This document shows, piece after piece, positions 54,528 to 64,000 of a stretch of DNA of 64,000 nt; position 1 is the first letter of the stretch; the number at the start of each line of letters is the position of its first letter. The notes below the pieces were generated by a model, which saw nothing but the letters and a program-made list of their open reading frames with translations, did no database searches and had not been told where the DNA came from. A program made the translations under genes and the position numbers. The stretch is from Urechis unicinctus (Eukaryota; Annelida; Polychaeta; Xenopneusta; Urechidae). The DNA lies in assembly GCA_034190875.2 (NCBI GenBank), contig CM067356.1:70785094-70849093 (forward strand). Reading direction: 5' to 3'.

Positions 54528-55551
54528 AGCTATGTGTACAATTCAATTGCCAGCGATTAAAGGTCTACTTGAGTGCTACTTTTCAGGCCAATCACATTAA
54601 GCAGGAATAAGCGAAGGGAGCATCAATGCACCGACAATGTCTAGAACTTGTATATGAGACATTGGGAAGGATATGGATTAAATAAACGAAGCATTATTGG
54701 ACATAATGCATGTTATAACGATAACTCGCTTCATTAAGCCTTAGCACAAGGCTCATATTTGTCATTTAATGGTGATCAATAAAGCCTGTGATGTGTACAT
54801 GGCGTGTATAGCGTCTATAGGACTGCACGAAGCGAAACCCCAAAACTGGACCATGCTATTTCATACATTATGGTTCCAGCAGCGGGCCATCTTATTTATC
54901 ACATAAACCGTGTTAATTGTCGAATGATATCTAAATATTTGGATATTGATTAAACACTAACTTGCGTTCCTATAACCTACGCTATTCATTATCGTAACAC
55001 TAAGAAGTGTAAGTAAGAGATATCACAATATTTCCACCCAAGTGCAAATGCACAAGCTGATTGATACACTTTGTGGGATAAAAATATCACACTGCCCAAT
55101 GACGGCTACATCGTTTCATAAGGCCTATGACTGTAAAAAGGCCGTATATTTCCATTGATTTGTTCTTAAATAAGCATAATAATGGATCATTGACTATCTT
55201 ACGCACGGCCTGTCTTATATGTTGCAATCCCCAAAGCTAAGAATGGTTGCTTACCACGATACTTTGTCTGTCACCCACTCTAACTGCTCTATGCGGCACT
55301 GTAACAAATTCACAGTCATGGTGACAAATTATAACGCATCACCGATAGCTCTTAACCATCAAGCCGTGAAAGTCACCTGCATATCAGCAAACAAAGCGTG
55401 CGAAAAATATTAAGCAATTCTAGAACAAATTTTAGTGAAACATGCGTTGCTAATAAAACAGAGCCAATAATATATCGACTGAACCGTTATCCTTCAACTT
55501 CCACGAGGCGAAGAAGCTTTGTTACCTTAGTCATGATATGTAGCACACTAT

Positions 55552-55755
55552 CAGTCACTGTGGGATCCATGTAATTATCATTATGTTTTCATTGGAATAT
55601 ATGAGACGTTCCAAGACGTTTCTCAAAACATTCTTCGTCACTTGTTCAACAAAACTATGGAGGAAGCAATTTCGTTTGTTCTATTTTTAAACTCTATTAA
55701 CGGTACAATCGGATTTAGTCAAATACCAATTAGGGGCGACCATTCCAATGTGACT
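55552..55755 (+). pseudogene. Carbohydrate sulfotransferase pseudogene remnant, copy 2
   Basis: Begins mid-codon in the SLWDPCNYHY region because the 3.2-kb deletion cut through it. It retains the YETFQ and NKTMEEAISFV parts. Nearly identical to 31768-31971, and lacks the acceptor, stem and both PAPS-binding motifs. Confidence 0.85.
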
Positions 55756-55951
55756 AAATGAATCAATCCGCTTGATAGACATGGTGAATCATTTACATCA
55801 ATATCAATTAAAAGTGCAGGATACTTAAGGATTAGTTATGTGGATCAAGTCAAAATGCAATGTTATAAAGTAGCCGTTTGCACAATGTTTGATTACATCA
55901 ATTTTATGTAAGCTTGAGTTTTTGCTTATTGAAATCAGCTGTTTCACATAA

Positions 55952-56668
55952 CTGTTGATTTAGTCACTAACTTTCAAAGCGTCTTGCTCAGTAAACACCG
56001 GGATATAGCTTTGACAGTGCTTCTTCGAATTTGTCGTCCTTTAGACCGGAATGAATTATGATGGGTTATGAAAGAAGGTGCAATTATACCTCGTCTGCTG
56101 TTTATTACCCGGCGACAATTTCCGGAAACGATGGAGATGCTTCGCCCAAAGAGCTCATACATAACTCGATCACTCACTCTAACTTTATGAAACGGGTGAA
56201 AGCCCACTTATTATTCAATGCTTATGATTTATTCCATCGACTGTTGATTTAATCACTAACTTTCAAAGCGTCTTGCTCAGTAAAATCCAGGATATAGTTT
56301 TGGCAGTGCTTCTGTACTTGTCGAATTTGTCGTCCCTTAGGCCGGACAATCTAGTGGAATGATTATGATGGGTCATGAAAGAAGGTGCAATTATACCTCG
56401 CCTGCTGTTTATTACCTGGCGACAATTTCCGGAAACAGGTTTCTATGGGTGAATCCACCTAACTTTCTTATTTATTCAGCCGACGTCATTGACTGGTTGA
56501 ATTTGAAAGTCCATGGTAACCACTAAAAAATATTTTGGCGTGATCCAGCTCTGTCAGTCGATAGAATGCTTCACCCAATGAGCTCATAAACAACTAGATA
56601 ACTTTCTATTGCTTTATGAGACGGAAGAAAGCCCACTTATTGTTCAATGCTTAGGATTCATTCCGTCG
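55952..56668 (+). repeat. two-unit internal tandem duplication of the B block, copy 2
   Basis: Same arrangement as 32168-32885, so the tandem doubling came before the segmental duplication. Confidence 0.85.
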
Positions 56669-58782
56669 ACTATGAGCGGATGCAGGTGCCATGGAAGTAC
56701 ATATAATATATGGTATCGTCTTCTATCATTGGAGCGGGATTTATTTAGCACATTGTGGATAATAGTCGGGTCATGGCGGTGGATAAAATGCCAACTACTT
56801 CATCACCTGAGTATTGCTTGTTTAGCTACAAAGTACATGACGCTATGCAGCTATCTACAATAGGGATCGTATTTCACCGTGAGACGAGTGGTCTACACCA
56901 CCATCCTACCAGGTTTATGATGGTAGTTACTTTATGTGAGGACAACATTGTCTTAGCTATTCTCAAATGCCGTTGTATAGAGACAATTGAATGTTGAGAC
57001 CATGACACTGCTAAGGGCAACAAATTACAAATGATCACATTTAAAAAAAACATTGTCTAATGGTTATAATATGAGTCGTGAATCATGCCTTGTTGCAATA
57101 TGCTTGAGGACACCACGAGCACTATACATGTACTTAATTGAAGATGGGCAATAGGTGGTGGTCCATGAACGCTTATTATAACCAACGGTATTAATTGATG
57201 ACCATATAATTTCGTTCAGCAAAGTACACGTTAACCATGAACCCATAGTCCCTTTAATCTGCAAATATCCATTGCCTGCGAACTGCGACCCTAATTGATG
57301 AACAGCGCCATAGCCAGTTTCAGTAATTGACAGTGCCAAAATATAAAACAATGTTATGAACTTGGTACAACGTCGATGGCATCACTTTTGTGCCTTAATG
57401 AACAACTCATGGGAACCTTTCAGCCGGGTTGTATATGTGTAATATTGCCTAGATTATCAATCAGTCGGGGTAAAAATAAATGTCCATTTTATGTCGGTTA
57501 TTGCACTGGCTGTATCGTGCTGTTGACTGCACTCGTCTGTTGATAACTACTTATGCTCACAAGGTCCAATGCGCTACAAAGCAAAAACCAGTATCTTATG
57601 CTTGGTACTTAACAAGCCTACTGAATTGGGGTTGGATGTTCAATTACCCAGGGTTTCAACTTGCATACGTTTCTTAAGGGATGAGATTGGAACCACGCGG
57701 GCGTTTAACATTAACATTTTCTCGGCTGACAGTGAATGTAGGGCTATGTATGAGCTGTGCAAGTCTTAACTCTTAGATTCTTGCGCTTCACAATGAATCA
57801 TTATATTATTTAATTATGCCGCCCGGCAGTATTTGATTACAACCTGGTCGATTCCAATAAAATTGGTTAATTTACTACATAGTCAGCGAACCAGACGTAC
57901 ATGGCACAAATGCGAGCTTGTTCACGCTAAAATATTCTCACAATGTTTTTCCTTTATATGCAGTTCATTTTTTATGTAGTAAATCTAAACATCCATACAG
58001 ACAGATTTATATTTAGACTTCGTCCACTCTTAATGGTAAGTAATGCCTGGCATGACTAATTAAGGTAAGTAAAAGCTCCATATATGTGTTGCTTGATGTA
58101 TACCGAACAGAAAATTACGTACGCAGACGATAATAATGCTAGCTATGCAATGCACGTATAATTCAGTGAGTCATTTATAATATTCAAACCACCATTAAGA
58201 TTGGGATTTGGAATAACGTATCGTGGCATAGTTAAGTAACACCCCTCAAGCCTTCTCTCAATTGCTTCGTAGCACTTTCCGTGGGCTATAATGTACCTAC
58301 TGTAACTTACATCGGCTAAAGGCATACGGGCTGTTGTCATGGAAACCCATTTTCCCGAGCACTTTCATCTTGTCAAGGGCAGCGAGTGGAGATATACTGC
58401 AATATCCAGAGAAATATATCTGCGATATAACAGATTTTAGAATCTAAGAGGTTTACTGAACATCTTAGTGTGTTTGATTACATGCTGAATTCGAGGAGTG
58501 AATTTACGACCATGCAACCTAATTTGGAAGGCATTACACACAATAACCTTTTATTGGCACTATCGCTGCCAACGAGTTGTCACGGCAGAAAAGAGGCCTA
58601 GTGCCTGCTACATTTAATGGCAACAATCCCTGAAATTGCTAGGTTCTAATGAGTACTCTTATTACCAACGGAGCTATCTATTTAAATTAGAACCGTTTTT
58701 TCCTGAAATCTCCCTCCTGTGTTGCACATGTAAAAAAAAAATCTGCTAGCATGCCAGTATGGTCCATTGCCGCAAAATGTTG

Positions 58783-58943
58783 GGAGAGGATAGGGATATA
58801 TGTATATAGATAGAGATAGAGATATATAGATATATATAGAGAGAGAGATAGAGGAGAGAGAGATATATAGAGAGATAGAGAATATAGAGAGAGAGAGAGA
58901 TCTATAGAGAGAGAGAGAGATAGAGAGATATAGAGAGATCTAT

Positions 58944-58975
<32 letters not shown>

Positions 58976-59187
58976 GGAGAGCGAGGGAGAGAGAGACAGA
59001 CAGAGAAAGATAGAGACGAAGAGAGACATAGAGAGAGAGCTATAGAGAGATCTATAGATATATTTATAGATATAGAATATATAGAGAGAGATCATCTATA
59101 GAGAGATATATAGAGATAGACATATCTATATATATATCCCTATATCTATAGATAAGATATATATATCTATCTCTATCTAGATATATA

Positions 59188-59273
<86 letters not shown>

Positions 59274-59275
59274 TA
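58783..59275. repeat. (GA)n polypurine and (TA)n microsatellite in copy 2
   Basis: From about 58783 to 59090 the plus strand is almost all purine with TATAGA units; from about 59190 it is TA. Copy 1 has only TA-type sequence at the same place. Confidence 0.95.
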
Positions 59276-62200
59276 AATGCACACTTCATCACACTTCTGT
59301 TTTCCCGTAACGACTTCCGGTAAATCAGGTTTTTACCACTAATAGAGTCAGTACTAGTTGTGCTAATTATTGTCAATACTGCTATGTGATTTTCCAAAAC
59401 GTTGCTATGGAAATGAAAGTGAAAATTCTGAATACACATGCAGTGAAAACGAGGGAAGTCTAATCAGCATAGCTGATGTTAAGTACATAAGGCTGATTTT
59501 TTTGCTTCGATTAATTTTGTTATTCTGAAAATATCATTTGCAGTCGTATTTGTGCGGTTCCTCTTCGGCCTCAAATGTTTTCTGATGATAGAACACACTG
59601 GTTAATCAGCAGGCTGCCAGCGGCAAACGAATTTGCCTCGACGATCGATTCGCCGCCTGCGAAAAAATATCCTCTAGCAAAGGGGGCTCGGCAAATATAG
59701 ATATATATTACGGTTATAATGTATAATTGAATACATAATGATTTGGTATGTTTTTCAGCTTCATTTACAGCCTTAGTACTTGTTATCTAATAATGAGATT
59801 CTAACAGACACTTGCAATGCAACGTGTCTTAATTAGGCGTGAATGTGGCGCCAGATACACCAGTTCGTAAAACCGTTACCGTGGAAATAAGAGTGAGTGG
59901 GGTTGGTCTTCGTGATAGGTGTCATAGTTACTTTCCCGGCATATGGCTCTGAATGGAAACGTGACAAAAGATAACATAGTTTCTGAAACGTCGGGTATCT
60001 GATAAATGCAGGGGAACTTGATATAACATGGGTGTTCATTGCAGTTCAGGTTGGTAATCCATGCAGCAGCGATCCATCATCTATCACCGTAACTACATCA
60101 TATGTCATGTGAACCATGCTCTTCAGGTACTTGGACTTGGACAGGTAATTATGGACAAGCAAATGAAACGTCAATGTAGGATCAAAGTCTCGGATTTGAT
60201 CCGCTATATGGAAAATGAATTATGGCGAAATGAATCAAATTAGCTCGAACAGTGATTGTAAAACTTAAGCACTCATTCTTCCAAGAGATTTTTAATTGCC
60301 AATGTATGGTAGTAAGTAAATCGGGCATGCATAAATTAAGTTATTTTTTCCTATAGGACGGCAGATGCACCTTGCAATAGGACGAGCCATAACATATCTA
60401 CTATGTACATATATCATGGTACTATTGGCTAAATTGATGAATTGCTGATAGATCACGAGAACTGAACCCCTCAGCTGCTTAACACTTACAAAGCAATTAA
60501 TATCAACCTCAACGACGAGCTGGTTATGACATGTTGTTAAGGAGTATTACATACTAAAATGTAATCACGTTTGATTGTCGTTTGGGTTAGCTTATGATTG
60601 TTACAAACCTTCACGATAGAGTTTAAAATGTGTATAATATCAACTACCACCATCATTCTCGCGCACACAATAGTGATCATAACGTTTTGAGTCATTATTG
60701 ATAATAACTGAACCCAATCTACGTTGGGTCCAAAACTTAGGCTTCCCCCACTGTCCTGTCTAACTGGTCAACGGAGGTCAAACGGTTAAGATCCTTTGAG
60801 TTAATTATGCATAAGACGCTCCATGCATGACTAATATATTCGATCATATACTTTTACTAATTCCACATGAATCTTCAGCCGGAATAATTTGCACTGTTAG
60901 TTATTCATACACTAACGGTCCACACATTTGGTCCGTGTTTATCGTGTTACAAACCACTTCTTTGAATCAAACAACACCGACATACTTATTCCGACGCGTA
61001 AGTGACTAATTGAACCTTCATTTTAATACGAAAAAAGGCCGGCAACTGTGCTCGGCAAGGGCGGCAATCAGTAACCCGTAAATATCGATTGGGCAATATT
61101 CGCAGGTATCACACACTCACGCTTATATTAGACACACAGCAAAAAACGGGTTGTCATGGCTTCTGAACCATATAGAGCGAATCACTATTATTGTTTCGTT
61201 TAATCAGAGACGTGCCTGACATGATAAAGTGGAATTATCCTTTTTGATTATGGAACTCAGGCTATCGATGCCTCATGACGTAGACACGCATATGTAATGA
61301 GAAACTTCAATGAATCTCACTGAAAAAGTAGTCATTAGCTATTTTGTGAGTCAGTCTGCCCGTGCTATCGTCGTGTAGCATTCAATATTGACATTACTGT
61401 AGGCATAGAACGTTAGATTAGAATTGGGTGTCACGTCATACTCTTTTAGACGTTCAACAATTTAAGACAGCATACACTAATACTTATTGCTTATTTGAAT
61501 GGTCCTGCAAGTGTCACATTAACAGAAAACAGAAAAAAAATGTGTGATGTGTCTCTTATGATTTATTGTTTCATTTGAATGTAATAAAATGTTGTTTGAA
61601 CGAATTTGCATTGTGCTGATGAACTAGGCGGATTCTGAGATAATATGTTTTTATACATGGCTCGTATGTAGTTACATGCATAATAAGCATAGATTGTTCA
61701 TTTTCTGCCATGCGTTATTGATCTTCAAATATGATATCCGTTGTTTCAGGCCTGTTGTTGTGATTACCAGTCACTGGAAGGTCCATAGTGGTGACCAGGG
61801 TATTCGATCGGTAGTATTGCTTCAGTTGGCGCAGTATTTACTTTGCATTATTGTAGCCTCGTTTGTTGTGTCTAAGGTAAAAACATATCAATGAAAAATA
61901 CTTTCCGACGACTTAGATAAAGAAATGACATTACAATACCCAGCTCTAACTTAGGCCGATTGCGCTGAAAACATCCTACTGAGGTTGCCTTGCTTTCTCT
62001 TATACAGCGATTCCTGTAACCGAGTTGACTATTTGTAAATACACCAAAAGAGTCGCTAAATTAACGCATGGAAACGATGCACCTTGTTTGAAACTCTGGA
62101 TTATAAGTACTGCTTTAAGTCACATGTAACAATACATATGAATTACTGATAAATATGACAGCATGATCAAAGATTAGATGTTGTCAAATAAGAGCACGCC

Positions 62201-63929
62201 TCAGGCTATGAGTATAGATAAATATTCCGACAATCGGATACGTTATGACGGTTCATTGGACATTACTGCCTTTTAACACAGTAAATCGCGCGCTCTATCT
62301 AGTGTGGTCAGGAACTCTAGTGGACAGAATACTGGAGCATTTTGATATATGAATTGTTTTTAATTTACTATGGAAGAGGAACTACTATAAAGTGGAAGTA
62401 ATGCGTGAGGTAGCGACATTGAATATGTTTTCATTTGCTACAGCGCCCTGATGATAACGTGTACTCGGTTGTGTTACGATCAGCACTTCATCACCGAATT
62501 AAAATGCTGGACGAAAGAAGAGCATTGCTCAAGCCGCTGTTACATCTGTTATGTCCGTGTAGGTGTACCAAAATCCAGTCGAGAAAAATCTGTTTTAGTT
62601 TACTAAGGGTTTACTATGGAAGTTAAGTGCATAAAACTAAAGCCCGGTACGCATATTTTAACGATATTGTATATGTTTTGTCTGCTACCGCGCCTTGAGT
62701 ATTAATTGCACTTAGTTATGGTACAATTTGCTCTTCATCACCGAAATAACGTAACGGAGCATAATAGAGCCTGCTCAAACCGCAGTTACATCTATTATGT
62801 ATGTGTATGTGTTCCGAAATCCAGTCACGATTTAACTGACTGGATAACGCGTATTAAAAGCCAATGCCTGAACGTGAGCGTTTATTTTAGTTATACGTAT
62901 AAGCAACCCTTGAATTCGGAATAGAAGTGAAAAGCTAGGTTCGATTATTTCATGGGGTTCCATACACCGTGCTGTTATGTTGCATTGGATGATTAGTAAT
63001 CAATAGAACATAAATTTGCTCGGATTTGATGTTTACACCTGCGATCGATTGCCATATGGATATTCATGTATATAGTTCAATTTCCATGGAGGTATGATCT
63101 ACAATAATAATATAATCCAATTCCGTCATTTTAGTTGACAGAATTGATTGAAATCGTGTTAAAGTCTGCAATGTCTCCATAAGCTTTGATCGTCTATTGC
63201 ATTGTCCACCAATAAAAACCCGATTTGGATACAAAATGCTTAGAGCTTTGGGCCACCACCTGTTCTTCCTACTGTACTATTTAGTACTGGGGTCATAGTG
63301 TTGGCGTCGAAACATATTAGGCAGGAATATGCAAAGGGAGCGTTTGTGTGCTGATAATATCCAGAATTGTACCGCCATGTGTGTACATGAGATTTTGAGA
63401 AGAATAAGGATGGCATTTATGGAACTTGATTGGGCATCATGCGAGTAGTCACGATAACTCACCGTAATATGCATAACGGCACCACGTAAAACCCAAACAA
63501 TACACCATGTTGTTTCATGCGTTACGATTTTAAGATTGGGCGATCCTATATACCACAGATACCGTACTAAGGATTGTCGTTTCAATATTCTTACAATAAT
63601 ATGAAACGGGGATATGGTTTTGCCTTAATTGCATCTCTAAAGCTTGATCTAGTACCTCGTCCAATTGCGTTATACGTAAATGGATTAGGTAAGCGGTCGG
63701 CCTTTCATGAAAAACAGAAACTAAAAATGTATATAAAAAAGGCATATATATGCTTTGTTAGTTCCATGACAAATCCAAATAATCCTGAACGCAATTTTGT
63801 AGGCAATTGACATAGCTTTCACTTACAGGCTGTGTTGCGAAGCAATAGTTGTCGTATTTGTCTCGTTTGACCGAAAAACATAACCCAAACATTCGCAAAG
63901 AAGGAAACAAAGTAGTACATTTATATAAA

Positions 63930-63942
63930 TACACACACACGC

Positions 63943-64000
<58 letters not shown>
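63930..64000. repeat. (CA)n microsatellite, cut by the window end
   Basis: Twin of the (CA)n at 40275. It has an extra CG-containing variant near its start. Confidence 0.95.

Larger units (their letters stand above)
54330..64000 (+). repeat. Segmental duplication, copy 2 (shortened form, runs off the window)
   Basis: Direct near-identical twin of 27335-40344. Relative to copy 1 it lacks 28567-31767, 35510-35759, about 10 bp near 37725 and 22 bp near 39230. It keeps 23 bp at 61565-61587 that copy 1 lost, and has a different microsatellite at 58783-59275. The sub-blocks are A 54330-55551, sulfotransferase remnant 55552-55755, B to about 58390, D 59276-61032, E 61033-62045 and F 62046-63720. 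Confidence 0.95.

Overview
The window looks like intergenic, repeat-laden nuclear DNA from a eukaryote, most likely an invertebrate animal. The evidence is AT-rich sequence with very little coding, long (TA)n, (CA)n and (GA)n microsatellites, GT-AG exon borders, and one recognisable gene: a Golgi-type carbohydrate sulfotransferase (chondroitin 4-/HNK-1 sulfotransferase family). The phylum cannot be fixed from this evidence. I saw no rRNA, tRNA, CRISPR array or bacterial operon, and no viral or retroviral remains.

Layout. Positions 1-1779: a (TA)n block in otherwise blank DNA. 1780-6110: a minus-strand block carrying the large 3' exon of the sulfotransferase gene (5072-6038); the whole block is an old, diverged, inverted relative of 31600-34610. 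6460-9170: two head-to-tail diverged copies of another repeat. About 10020-10560: a CpG-rich stretch with a possible first exon on the minus strand. 12430-19830 and 50630-54329: diverged copies of several blocks (called E, F, G, H and P here) that recur through the window. 23787-26641: a complete-looking DNA transposon with about 90-bp terminal inverted repeats and a 5-bp target duplication, inserted into an old B block. 43070-44632: a G-rich minisatellite of roughly 30-bp units between two microsatellites.

The dominant feature is a recent direct segmental duplication. Copy 1 (27335 to about 40382) and copy 2 (54330 to beyond the window end) are nearly identical by eye, about 99% in the stretches I compared. 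Copy 2 lacks 3.2 kb and 250 bp that copy 1 has. The 3.2-kb breakpoint falls inside a sulfotransferase pseudogene that is continuous in copy 1, so copy 2 is the deleted form. Older copies elsewhere in the window act as outgroups and show which copy changed at several small indels.

Taken together, one carbohydrate-sulfotransferase neighbourhood has been copied, inverted, deleted and interrupted repeatedly, leaving one nearly open gene and two broken relatives. Apart from this family and the transposon, I support only weak exon candidates. Most open frames are microsatellite translations or shared duplicated non-coding DNA.
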